This document shows positions 12,401-22,692 of a DNA stretch of 64,000 nucleotides, piece after piece (within the stretch, counting starts at the first letter, position 1; every line of letters begins with the position of its first letter). Source of the stretch: Nemertoderma westbladi (lineage: Eukaryota > Xenacoelomorpha > Nemertodermatida > Nemertodermatidae); the NCBI GenBank assembly GCA_032718475.1, contig JAUCBJ010002200.1, positions 17,970 to 81,969 of the forward strand. The letters run 5' to 3'. Made by a program: the position numbers and the translations under genes. The notes beneath the pieces were generated by a model, which did not search any database, was not told where the DNA came from, and saw nothing but the letters and a program-made list of their open reading frames with translations.

Positions 12401-14177
12401 CTATCACCGAAGGGGTGATTTCAAGAACAGGCCTAATTATTTCAGGCTCATCTACTATAGTAGGGAGTCTTTCTATTTTAATTATTTGGTCTGTGGGCTC
12501 TGTACTACCTAAGTTGGTGTTATTTAGTTGCCTTCTAACAGCTGGAGGCAAATCAGGCAATTTCTGACGGTGGAATGTTCTTTTACGTCTGCTTAGACGA
12601 GATCTATTTCCTTTGCCTTCAGTATCGGTGGTATCGCCTTCCTCAGATGATGTATATCCCTGTCTTTTGGGAGTAGATCGATTCATCATCTGCATATTAC
12701 TAGCTGTTAACTGTTTATTTATGCAGTCTTGATTCTCTTGAATGTTTTCCAATTCTAATTGGGTGGTTTCTTCAGTCGCTCTCCGTTCGGCTTCTGCCAC
12801 TGCCTCTGCGGCCTTTCTCTCAGCCTCGGCCGCCTTTGCTTCTGCCGCTGCCGCTGCCGCTGCTGCTGCTGCTTTTGCCTCTGCCTCTGCCACTGCCGCT
12901 GCCGCTGCCGCTTTTGCCTCTGCCGCTGCCGCTTTTGCCTCTGCTGCTGCCTCTGCCGCTGCCGCTTTTCTTTCTACTTCTGCAGCTACCACTGCTGCTT
13001 TCTTTCTGTCTTCTATACGTTTTTTCTTTACTTGTTCTTCTTGGGCTCGTGTGATGCGGAGTTGTTCATCAAATTCAGCCTGGTTCGCAGCCCTCATTTC
13101 CACATCGATGGCATCCAACACAAGCTTGGTTCCTTCACTATTAGGGTTAAGTCCCTCTAACCTTCTCCTCAACTCGTCATCACCTAAAAAACGTTGATAG
13201 TCTGACAGATAGATGTCAATGGCATCCCTCTTATGCGGTTTCTCTGCCGTCGCTTCACTTTCCACTTGGGAAAAAGTAGCGTCTGTTGATTCTCCATGGG
13301 TTGATCGCTCCTCCAGCTGAGCTTTCCACTGAGCTGTTCCTTGAACCTGGAGATTCACCCTTTGAAACCAAGTCTTTACGGCGACTTGCAACGACGTGTC
13401 TTGTCTTCGTTTAGAAGCCTCCTCAAAGGCCGATAATATTAGCCTGATTCGTAGAATTCTTTCTCTCACTTGATAAAGCAGTTGTCCCTGCTCTTGAGGT
13501 CCTTGTGGTTGTTGAAACAGTTGTCCTTTTACTCGCTCCATAGAGCTGAAGAATCCCTGTGCGTATCCGGCTGCGGACCTCTTCCACACAGCGGGATCGA
13601 TGGTTTCCTTGGCTACTCCCATCCGGTGTATGTCTTCCCAGGCAGCTTCTGATAAATCAAACGGGAGTCCGGGTCCGGGGAAGTTCCATTGCGACTCGAC
13701 CATGGACTTCAGTTCTTCCCTTGTGTATCCAGCATAACTATCTCTAGTTGAACGCTGGCTTCTCGCCCAATCGATCTGGTGTTCTTCCACAGCGATCAAT
13801 AACCTGGTGAGTACGGCTGCAGGAAGGATGAGAAGGGGATCCGTATAAACCGCATCCGTCATCTTTGCTCCGCGCTCGGGTGTCAGCTCTACAGTATCTT
13901 CACTACTGGAGCTGTTGGGCCGTTGAGAAGTAAGTTCTTGGCTCGCGGGTTGTTGCTGTTCTGCTGCTTCTTGGTCCCGCTTGACCTGAGCTCGAGTGCC
14001 TATGATAGACCTACGATGTTGGACCAGCCTAGGTTCTGTTATTACTACTGGAGGGATGACCTTCCTCACAGTGGGAGGTGAACTGAACTTACGACTAGAT
14101 GGTTCTACGCCTCTATCTGAGTCACAGATAGTCACATCTAATATACTGTCTGACAGGTTCTGCTTAGTATCAGACAT
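9450..14177 (-). CDS. gag: Gag-protease with N-terminal part of RT (Bel/Pao)
   Basis: 1,575 codons from ATG 14177. Residues 1 to ~780 form an unusually long region before the conserved gag, including an Ala/Glu/Lys-rich probable coiled coil (~390-475) encoded by GCN repeats. The DUF1759-like gag domain is at ~780-900. Three zinc-binding motifs follow at ~1090-1150: CALC…H…C, a standard CYNCLRQGHQRRTC knuckle, and CAKC…H…H. The retropepsin-type aspartic protease has DSGS near residue 1260. The last ~70 residues are the start of RT, cut by TGA. The start ATG is shared with copy B (44032) and opens the same MSD-peptide. Main alternative: one gag-pol frame in which the TGA is a mutation. Confidence 0.93.
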   Translation of the reverse strand: MSDTKQNLSDSILDVTICDSDRGVEPSSRKFSSPPTVRKVIPPVVITEPRLVQHRRSIIGTRAQVKRDQEAAEQQQPASQELTSQRPNSSSSEDTVELTPERGAKMTDAVYTDPLLILPAAVLTRLLIAVEEHQIDWARSQRSTRDSYAGYTREELKSMVESQWNFPGPGLPFDLSEAAWEDIHRMGVAKETIDPAVWKRSAAGYAQGFFSSMERVKGQLFQQPQGPQEQGQLLYQVRERILRIRLILSAFEEASKRRQDTSLQVAVKTWFQRVNLQVQGTAQWKAQLEERSTHGESTDATFSQVESEATAEKPHKRDAIDIYLSDYQRFLGDDELRRRLEGLNPNSEGTKLVLDAIDVEMRAANQAEFDEQLRITRAQEEQVKKKRIEDRKKAAVVAAEVERKAAAAEAAAEAKAAAAEAKAAAAAAVAEAEAKAAAAAAAAAAEAKAAEAERKAAEAVAEAERRATEETTQLELENIQENQDCINKQLTASNMQMMNRSTPKRQGYTSSEEGDTTDTEGKGNRSRLSRRKRTFHRQKLPDLPPAVRRQLNNTNLGSTEPTDQIIKIERLPTIVDEPEIIRPVLEITPSVIDTPVLPETTSKFPLHSTKLPVPSRTAQGTVQVLDPERNIHNLSPVVPRPPATTLATPASAVEWVDERRRGMDILLGQMQETVQQFKGTVRESRLELQEVQQSIALERDKLVNTQKGIPPPSVTMCQPVRSEVSHAQGVEPTRIYTASEVETPIVNPIKGNYRPVDNDNPYRTDHNPRNLYTDNSILNNTMAQESFTRQMARTEARQAVKVGEIVKFNGDEMKWLPFNEYYKDNIQNSVLSNGEKLRYLIECLEGSPKLMALKFIGHPDGLRQVWDTLNIRYGNKNNIAKYLYAKLVAPRKFISSGIIEFSDEIQEICRQLDWLGKSHEYQSSMVIGAVASTLPKGGVGTRWDKKVLYMMEQQRRDPTMADLMSFLDGEVKLQLLKQSREKTPENKVSEKPVSRRKVTPVCYTDDGESQTSQGEDSGKDTDRSYYVNKMPKDQVSKFKSRANERREQVRKTPPTSPKRIQVRKPEEKASVHNVTQNKVSNIKPKCALCDGIHHLNRCDEFLKKSLTERREVMWDKRLCYNCLRQGHQRRTCFSDIRCAKCGAKHHILLHAEFDRNSPNQVSDSELHVQFSDVNDTDQSEMEGFYTDEFSDENESCYMINTAVYRALTYEKDTDNDFTLTTSERQPSWKEPSSNVGIREFPVVQVRVHGPERSYVVNALLDSGSTGTFIDKELAEDIFAGQPKFQTKLNMSGIMQVWKSTITADYYVGALSTPQDELGEHSIRSVKMVAIKNFATTQADLYNWDEDESIQHLNIPRFQTDYPGVQILIGQNAHEALETLEKRPAQPQPLQTYAVRTRVGWYFTGPSRRTLRERLPPESVCQVSEWEDDTSEGDNSTEGIPYSSDNDDVHQLFDEENTIDLLKENEAWQNQVNLCQLLYPSEREAYNDELNDVIERHNAKIRDEHAVRFFTQEAVEPNSYDKALSVEEERAKQIQETTTRFLKDQGRYEVGLPFRKKEPKFINNRPLVEKRIAQLH

Positions 14178-15592
14178 GTTTATGTATACAGTTGAATGTC
14201 TACTGCTGTATCACAGTCTGAGCAAGTCTAGTAACTCAGTATTAACTGCTAGCCTAGTAATTAATTACCGGTACTGCTACTCAGTGTAGCGTGATATATA
14301 ATATATTAGAATACCAGTATGCTTATAGTATATATAACTATTATTACAGACTAGGTTTATCACCGAATACCGGTATAATTTTAGCACAAATATATATAAA
14401 TATATAATAGGCCTATCGTGGATACCGGTATGCAGTTTACACTTATAGTGTATATATATAAGTATAATTACAGACTAGAATTAATTACAGAATACCGGTA
14501 TGATTTCAACCTAAAATTTATAGAAATAAATATAATAAGCCTATTGTAAATACCGGTATGTCAATTATTTTAGAATAATTGAATTTCTGAATTTTAAGGG
14601 TTACTTGGTTACTTTAACTTACTTTATTACCGTTATTTAAGCAGTAGTCCAACTGATATTGAGACCTAATGGTTTTATGGTAGGCCTACTATTTATAAAT
14701 CGTTAGATTTGATTTATAATATATATATACCCGTTTTAATGGGTTTGTCAATGTTTGAAATAAATGTTATTATTTCTGGGGAGTAATCACTACACAAAGC
14801 GGTGCGCTTTCAGTGAAGTGTTACTTATAGGACACTAAAACAAATAATACTAATTTACCTAAGTTACTTAATACTACAAATTACGTACAATTCGGGTGAG
14901 ATTACAATCTCTAAATAAACACAAAAATTTACAAAACGCAAAATACGAATTTTTTAGGGTAATTTTACAAGAAGTCTACAAACCAGCCTAACAAAGGGTT
15001 AGAATTCTGGTTATTACAACGGACAGGGTACTACGGTATTTGAAAATAATACTTAGTAGTAAATACACTGCGTTGTCCAGATAGAAAAATACCACCGCCT
15101 GACGACCTATAGCCGTATCGCTATAGGTTCTACGTTATGTATCACGGAGTGTTCCTACCTAGAAGTTAATAGAGCTAATCGAACGTGCCTATCAACCACT
15201 TTACAACACAAATATAATGCCTACACTAATTACTCTCGGAAAGCACTGTACACTAAACCCTAAATTAGGTACGAGTACTTGTACAACAGATAATCAGTAG
15301 TTAAATATACTTGAACAGCTAAAAGAACCACGGCATCTGCTGGAGTGACCGATGCACAAAATCACCAGTCTTTACCTACGCCAAGCAGCCCGTGTAGTAC
15401 CGGGGTTAATTTAACTATAGCGGTATGTATAACAAACACAATTACTGTAGGAACAAACTTGGGGAATGAATGTTGCGAATAATCGCATAAACTCTGAATA
15501 ATAAATATTACGCTACGCGTACAAACTACTCAAACAAAATGCAGACCGAACACTGACAGACTACTATCAAGCCTAAACAAACTACGGTATAT

Positions 15593-16110
15593 GCAGACTC
15601 CGAAATAATTAGGTAGTATGCGTTCTAACCCAGTAGTACGACTTATTCTTTAATTGGGGGTTTACCTTACAGCATTCGCTGCCCCTACTTCCTAACCGTT
15701 CTTTATCGGACAAGTGATCTACACACGCTGCAATCCGTTCAGACCTAATAACAGCCAGACAACTATCCAGCCTACAAATTATCTAAATAAAATTATACGC
15801 TACCCGTACAGACTTACACAAACAAAGTACAGACTAAACGATGGCAGACTACTCTCAAGCCTAAATAAACTACAGGACATGCAGACTCCGAAATGATTAG
15901 GGAGTATGCGTTCTAACCCAGTAGTACGACTTATTCTTTAGTTGGGGGTTTACCTTACAGCATTCGCTGCCCCTACTTCCTAACCGTACTTAATCGGACA
16001 GGTGATCTACACACACTGCAATTCGTTCGGACTTAACAGCAATCAGACAACAGCTCAGCCTACAAATCGTCTGTACAATCTGATCAGGTTTACACGCCTT
16101 CTGTTCAATA
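15593..16110 (-). repeat. 288-bp tandem duplication in copy A leader
   Basis: GCAGACTCCGAAAT at 15593 recurs at 15881, and the following ~220 bp match with few changes. A partial further unit precedes 15593. Copy B has only a single version (around 42520-42860), which explains part of the longer leader in copy A. Confidence 0.85.
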
Positions 16111-16399
16111 CTGGCCTACAAATAAATAAAACTTGACAGAAATAAGTAAACCATATAAAGGAATAAGGGGTGATCAATCCCTAATCCCTCAACAGCCTAC
16201 CGGTATGCAACAATCAAATCGAATAATACTAGTGTACTTATACGGAAGTACCGGTTAGGACAGCTAGGCCTAAGGACCTACAGAAGTACCGGTTCTGGCA
16301 GTTGGACCTACGGACCTACGGCAGTACCGGTTCTGGCAGTTGGGCCTACTGACCTACAGATGTACCGGTTCAGGTTTACCGGTTGACCGGTACTTTCAA

Positions 16400-16422
16400 C
16401 TTTATTGCTTACTGCAATAAAG
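16400..16422 (-). promoter_or_regulatory. Conserved hairpin next to the 5' LTR, copy A
   Basis: Perfect 9-bp stem CTTTATTGC/GCAATAAAG with a 5-nt loop, starting 16 nt inside the LTR boundary. The same structure at the same place is in copy B (42285-42307). It sits where a tRNA primer-binding site is expected. Confidence 0.6.
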
Positions 16423-16438
16423 AAGCTATATCCTTTAA

Positions 16439-17619
16439 TGTTCGCGCTTTCAGACCTTTGGCAGTTTAACCCGCCAAATTAAGATGTCTTCTAGATATTA
16501 AATCGCTTTTTAGCCTATGACAAGTATTTGATTCACTACACTAGTCGAAACCAATCTGTGCGCGATCATTCACCCGCTGGATATTCCCGGGAGATTGGGT
16601 TCGACGGTTTAATTTTATTGCTATGTAAGCCTAATGTATTATTCGACTGACAGTATTATATAATCTCTGACAATATTATTCACCTTAGGGAATATTAACA
16701 GTTCCTTTAGGACGTGGCGCTTTATTTATATAAACAGAGTTATGACTTAAACTACTCACAACGATATGGCTTAATTATAATTCACATATAATATGGCGCA
16801 TTCTTTAGGAAATGCTTCTTTAACAGACTCACTCGTACACAATGCTGCACAATACTGCACACTAATCTGCCAATCTTCACTGATTTTAGTCACATATAAA
16901 AGGAACACAGACTGACTCATGTAGGGTCTATCAAATAACATTAGATTCACTTCAAACCACTTTAACATAAGTCACAATCGTTATAGGTAACCTTTCTCTC
17001 TTACCTTCGGTATATCAAGAATATTGGGTTTTCGGGGTTATTTCTCGTTATTCCAATATAATAATTCATCAACAAATATAATGAATAACCGACAACAAAT
17101 AGCAGTATACAGTATTGATTGAGCAGGTAATTTTTAGCAGTGAGATATTCAAGTGATTAAAAGCCAGTTAAAGGATATATGTCCTTATAATTAAACCTAC
17201 TAGTGTTGAGCTAAAAAGCAGAAAGCACAAAACACTAAAAAGCCGTTCTTTCGTGGCTTTGAAAAACTCGTGACTACTACTCTATACGAGGATACCAACT
17301 ACCCTTATTCCACGAAGCTCCCGTTCAACACAGAGAAAGAGCAGTGAGATAGGAAAATTTCAGTTCAGTAGCTCTGTGATAGGTCAAAATCAAGGCTAAC
17401 TCAAATTCTATTGGGAGATACAAAAACAAGGCTATGACGCAACCTTCCTAGGCTGGTTGGCCGATTAAACAGAGCCCAGATACCTGCGTACAGCAAATCA
17501 GCCAATAAGCTGGTAGCTTGCACTATTTTAGCTATAGATCCCCTTGAGAGTATTCTAGCGACCGGGGGGGAACTGGCCAGCAAAGCAAACGAACCAGTTA
17601 TACCACAAAAGCTTTTACA
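16439..17619 (-). repeat. 5' LTR of copy A
   Basis: 1,181 bp, ends TGTAAAAGC…GCGCGAACA in element orientation. It differs from 1600-2777 by one A/G substitution near its inner end and one 3-nt ATA indel. Confidence 0.95.
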
Positions 17620-20600
17620 CTCCTCCAGTAATACAACTGTACCAACCTGTACCAAGCTCCTCCAGTAATACAACTGTACCAACCTGTACCAAGCTCCTCC
17701 AGTAATACAACTGTACCAACCTGTACCAAGCCCCTCCAGTAAGACAACTGTACCAACCTGTACCAAGCTCCTCCAGTAATACAACTGTATCAACCTGTAC
17801 CAAGCTCCTCCAGTAATACAACTGTACCAACCTGTACCAAGCTCCTCCAGTAATACAACTGTACCAACCTGTACCAAGCTCCTCCAGTAATACAACTGTA
17901 CCAACCTGTACCAAGCTCCTCCAGTAATACAACTGTACCAACCTGTACCAAGCTCCTCCAGTAATACAACTGTACCAACCTGTACCAAGCCCCTCCAGTA
18001 TTACAACTGTACCAACCTGTACCAAGCTCCTCCAGTAATACAACTGTACCAACCTGTACCAAGCTCCTCCAGTAATACAACTGTACCAACCTGTACCAAG
18101 CTCCTCCAGTAATACAACTGTACCAACCTGTACCAAGCCCCTCCATTAATACAACTGTACCAACCTGTACCATCCCCTCCATTAATACAACTGTACCAAC
18201 CTGTACCAAGCCCCTCCAGTAATACAACTGTACCAACCTTTACCAAGCTCCTCCATTAATACAAATGTATCAACCTGTACCAAGCCCCTCCATTAATACA
18301 ACTGTACCAACCTGTACCATCCCCTCCATTAATACAACTGTACCAACCTGTACCAAGCCCCTCCAGTAATACAACTGTACCAACCTGTACCAAGCTCCTC
18401 CATTAATACAAATGTATCAACCTGTACCAAGCCCCTCCATTAATACAACTATACCAAGCTCCTCCAGTAATACAACTGTACCAACCTGTACCAAGCTCCT
18501 CCAGTAATACAACTGTACCAACCTGTACCAAGCTCCTCCAGTAATACAACTACCAACCTGTACCAAGCTCCTCCAGTAATACAACTGTACCAACCTGTAC
18601 CAAGCTCCTCCAGTAATACAACTGTACCAACCTGTACCAAGCTCCTCCAGTAATACAACTGTACCAACCTGTACCAAGCCCCTCCAGTAATACAACTGTA
18701 CCAACCTGTACCAAGCTCCTCCAGTAATACAACTGTACCAACCTGTACCAAGCTCCTCCAGTAATACAACTGTACCAACCTGTACCAAGCTCCTCCAGTA
18801 ATACAACTGTACCAACCTGTACCAAGCCCCTCCATTAATACAACTGTACCAAGCTCCTCCAGTAATACAACTGTACCAACCTGTACCAAGCTCCTCCAGT
18901 AATACAACTGTACCAACCTGTACCAAGCTCCTCCAGTAATACAACTACCAACCTGTACCAAGCTCCTCCAGTAATACAACTGTACCAACCTGTACCAAGC
19001 TCCTCCAGTAATACAACTGTACCAACCTGTACCAAGCCCCTCCATTAATACAACTGTACCAAGCTCCTCCAGTAATACAACTGTACCAACCTGTACCAAG
19101 CTCCTCCAGTAATACAACTGTACCAACCTGTACCAAGCTCCTCCAGTAATACAACTACCAACCTGTACCAAGCTCCTCCAGTAATACAACTGTACCAACC
19201 TGTACCAAGCTCCTCCAGTAATACAACTGTACCAACCTGTACCAAGCTCCTCCAGTAATACAACTGTACCAACCTGTACCAAGCTCCTCCAGTAATACAA
19301 CTGTACCAACCTGTACCAAGCCCCTCCAGTAATACAACTGTACCAACCTGTACCAAGCTCCTCCAGTAATACAACTGTATCAACCTGTACCAAGCTCCTC
19401 CAGTAATACAACTGTACCAACCTGTACCAAGCTCCTCCAGTAATACAACTGTACCAACCTGTACCAAGCTCCTCCAGTAATACAACTGTACCAACCTGTA
19501 CCAAGCTCCTCCAGTAATACAACTGTACCAACCTGTACCAAGCTCCTCCAGTAATACAACTGTACCAACCTGTACCAAGCTCCTCCAGTAATACAACTGT
19601 ACCAACCTGTACCAAGCTCCTCCAGTAATACAACTGTACCAACCTGTACCAAGCTCCTCCAGTAATACAACTGTACCAACCTGTACCAAGCTCCTCCAGT
19701 AATACAACTGTACCAACCTGTACCAAGCTCCTCCAGTAATACAACTGTACCAACCTGTACCAAGCTCCTCCAGTAATACAACTGTACCAACCTGTACCAA
19801 GCTCCTCCAGTAATACAACTGTACCAACCTGTACCAAGCTCCTCCAGTAATACAACTGTACCAACCTGTACCAAGCTCCTCCAGTAATACAACTGTACCA
19901 ACCTGTACCAAGCTCCTCCAGTAATACAACTGTACCAACCTGTACCAAGCCCCTCCAGTAATACAACTGTACCAACCTGTACCAAGCTCCTCCAGTAATA
20001 CAACTGTACCAACCTGTACCAAGCTCCTCCAGTAATACAACTGTACCAACTTGTACCAAGCCCCTCCAGTAATACAACTGTACCAACCTGTACCAAGCTC
20101 CTCCAGTAATACAACTGTACCAACCTGTACCAAGCTCCTCCATTAATACAAATGTATCAACCTGTACCAAGCCCCTCCATTAATACAACTGTACCAACCT
20201 GTACCATCCCCTCCATTAATACAACTGTACCAACCTGTACCAATCCCCTCCAGTAATACAACTGTACCACCCTGTACTAAGCTACTCCATTAATACAAAT
20301 GTATCAACCTGTACCAAGCCCCTCCATTAATACAACTGTACCAAGCTCCTCAATTAATACAAATGTATCAACCTGTACCAAGCCCCTCCATTAATACAAC
20401 TGTACCAAGCTCCTCCAGTAATACAACTGTACCAACCTGTACCAAGCTCCTCCAGTAATACAACTGTACCAACCTGTACCAAGCTCCTCCAGTAATACAA
20501 CTACCAACCTGTACCAAGCTCCTCCAGTAATACAACTGTACCAACCTGTACCAAGCTCCTCCAGTAATACAACTGTACCAACCTGTACCAAGCTCCTCCA

Positions 20601-22692
20601 GTAATACAACTGTACCAACCTGTACCAAGCCCCTCCAGTAATACAACTGTACCAACCTGTACCAAGCTCCTCCAGTAATACAACTGTATCAACCTGTACC
20701 AAGCTCCTCCAGTAATACAACTGTACCAACCTGTACCAAGCTCCTCCAGTAATACAACTGTACCAACCTGTACCAAGCTCCTCCAGTAATACAACTGTAC
20801 CAACCTGTACCAAGCTCCTCCAGTAATACAACTGTACCAACCTGTACCAAGCTCCTCCAGTAATACAACTGTACCAACCTGTACCAAGCTCCTCCAGTAA
20901 TACAACTGTACCAACCTGTACCAAGCTCCTCCAGTAATACAACTGTACCAACTTGTACCAAGCTCCTCCAGTAATACAACTGTACCAACCTGTACCAAGC
21001 CCCTCCAGTAATACAACTGTACCAACCTGTACCAAGCTCCTCCAGTAATACAACTGTACCAACCTGTACCAAGCTCCTCCAGTAATACAACTGTACCAAC
21101 TTGTACCAAGCCCCTCCAGTAATACAACTGTACCAACCTGTACCAAGCTCCTCCAGTAATACAACTGTACCAACCTGTACCAAGCTCCTCCATTAATACA
21201 AATGTATCAACCTGTACCAAGCCCCTCCATTAATACAACTGTACCAACCTGTACCATCCCCTCCATTAATACAACTGTACCAACCTGTACCAAGCCCCTC
21301 CAGTAATACAACTGTACCACCCTGTACTAAGCTACTCCATTAATACAAATGTATCAACCTGTACCAAGCCCCTCCATTAATACAACTGTACCAAGCTCCT
21401 CAATTAATACAAATGTATCAACCTGTACCAAGCCCCTCCATTAATACAACTGTACCAACCTGTACCATCCCCTCCATTAATACAACTGTACCAACCTGTA
21501 CCAAGCCCCTCCAGTAATACAACTGTACCAACCTGTACCACGCCCCTCCATTAATACAACTGTACCAACCTGTACCATCCCCTCCATTATACAACTGTAC
21601 CAACCTGTACCAAGCCCCTCCAGTAATACAACTGTACCAAGCTCCTCCATTAATACAAATGTATCAACCTGTACCAAGCCCCTCCATTAATACAACTGTA
21701 CCAAGCTCCTCCATTAATACAAATGTATCAACCTGTACCAAGCCCCTCCATTAATACAACTGTACCAACCTGTACCATCCCCTCCAGTAATACAACTGTA
21801 CCAACCTGTACCAAGCTCCTCCATTACTACAACTGTACCAACCTGTACCAAGCCCCTCCAGTAATACAACTGTACCAACCTGTACCAAGCCCCTCCATTA
21901 ATACAACTGTACCAAGCTCCTCCATTAATACAAATGTATCAACCTGTACCAAGCCCCTCCATTAATACAAATGTATCAACCTGTACCAAGCCCCTCCATT
22001 AATACAACTGTACCAACCTGTACCATCCCCTCCATTAATACAACTGTACCAACCTGTACCAAGCCCCTCCAGTAATACAACTGTACCAACCTGTACCAAG
22101 CTCCTCCATTAATACAAATGTATCAACCTGTACCAAGCCCATCCATTAATACAACTGTACCAACCTGTACCATCCCCTCCATTAATACAACTGTACCAAC
22201 CTGTACCAAGCCCCTCCAGTAATACAACTGTACCAACCTGTACCAAGCTCCTCCATTAATACAAATGTATCAACCTGTACCAAGCCCCTCCATTAATACA
22301 ACTGTACCAAGCTCCTCCAGTAATACAACTGTACCAACCTGTACCAAGCTCCTCCAGTAATACAACTGTACCAACCTGTACCAAGCTCCTCCAGTAATAC
22401 AACTACCAACCTGTACCAAGCTCCTCCAGTAATACAACTGTACCAACCTGTACCAAGCTCCTCCAGTAATACAACTGTACCAACCTGTACCAAGCTCCTC
22501 CAGTAATACAACTGTACCAACCTGTACCAAGCCCCTCCAGTAATACAACTGTACCAACCTGTACCAAGCTCCTCCAGTAATACAACTGTAGCAACCTGTA
22601 CCAAGCTCCTCCAGTAATACAACTGTACCAACCTGTACCAAGCTCCTCCAGTAATACAACTGTACCAACCTGTACCAAGCCCCTCCAGTAAT
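17620..22692 (-). repeat. 37-bp minisatellite, right part, seeded by POLR3F exon 3
   Basis: About 137 tandem units of the same 37-bp repeat. On the minus strand the first unit overlaps the exon: ATTACTGGAGGGGCTTGGTACAG is the exon's last 23 nt (encoding ITGGAWY plus two bases) and GTTGGTACAGTTGT is the first 14 nt of the intron. Variant units (AATGGAGG for ACTGGAGG, GATACATTT) cluster in blocks. A higher-order block of about 1.05 kb repeats at 20131 and 21181 and appears again around 1280. The array is best read as intronic expansion of the exon-intron junction. Confidence 0.93.
22669..22670 (-). promoter_or_regulatory. 5' splice site of POLR3F exon 3, repeated in every minisatellite unit
   Basis: GGTACAG/GTTGGTACAG. 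The same junction recurs every 37 nt downstream in the array, so the true donor is the first of a long series of near-identical candidates. Confidence 0.7.

Larger units (their letters stand above)
14178..16438 (-). other. 5' leader of copy A
   Basis: 2.26 kb between the 5' LTR and gag with no coding sequence I can support. It includes a 288-bp tandem duplication, a short array around ACCGGT-containing units near 16240-16390, and a hairpin near the LTR. Several AATACCGGTAT-like motifs recur (14310-14570). Confidence 0.75.
1600..17619 (-). mobile_element. Bel/Pao LTR retrotransposon copy A, 16.0 kb
   Basis: Complete insertion with TG…CA LTRs at 1600-2777 and 16439-17619 and a 5-bp TSD. In minus-strand order it contains the 5' LTR, a 2.2-kb leader, gag-protease (14177-9450), RT-RNaseH-integrase (9419-6027), a 1.6-kb spacer, a decayed third gene (4374-2856) and the 3' LTR. 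Family assignment rests on the DUF1759-like gag, DSGS protease, Pao-type RT with YMDD, integrase and a C-terminal DUF5641-like domain. By eye the LTRs differ at one base and one 3-nt indel, so insertion is recent. It lies in sense orientation in a POLR3F intron. Confidence 0.95.

Noticed and set aside
12742-13197. Open frames opposite the Gag coiled-coil region, Ala-, Cys- or Leu-rich
   Set aside because: Shadow frames of a GCN repeat in the gag gene.
17620-22690. Open frames up to 573 codons in the right minisatellite, rich in VQVGTVVLLEELGTGWYS
   Set aside because: Same reason. Only the short ITGGAWY part is genuine coding sequence, and only in the exon copy.
1-22692. CRISPR-like regular repeat structure
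   Set aside because: Units are directly adjacent with no spacers, and the DNA is eukaryotic.
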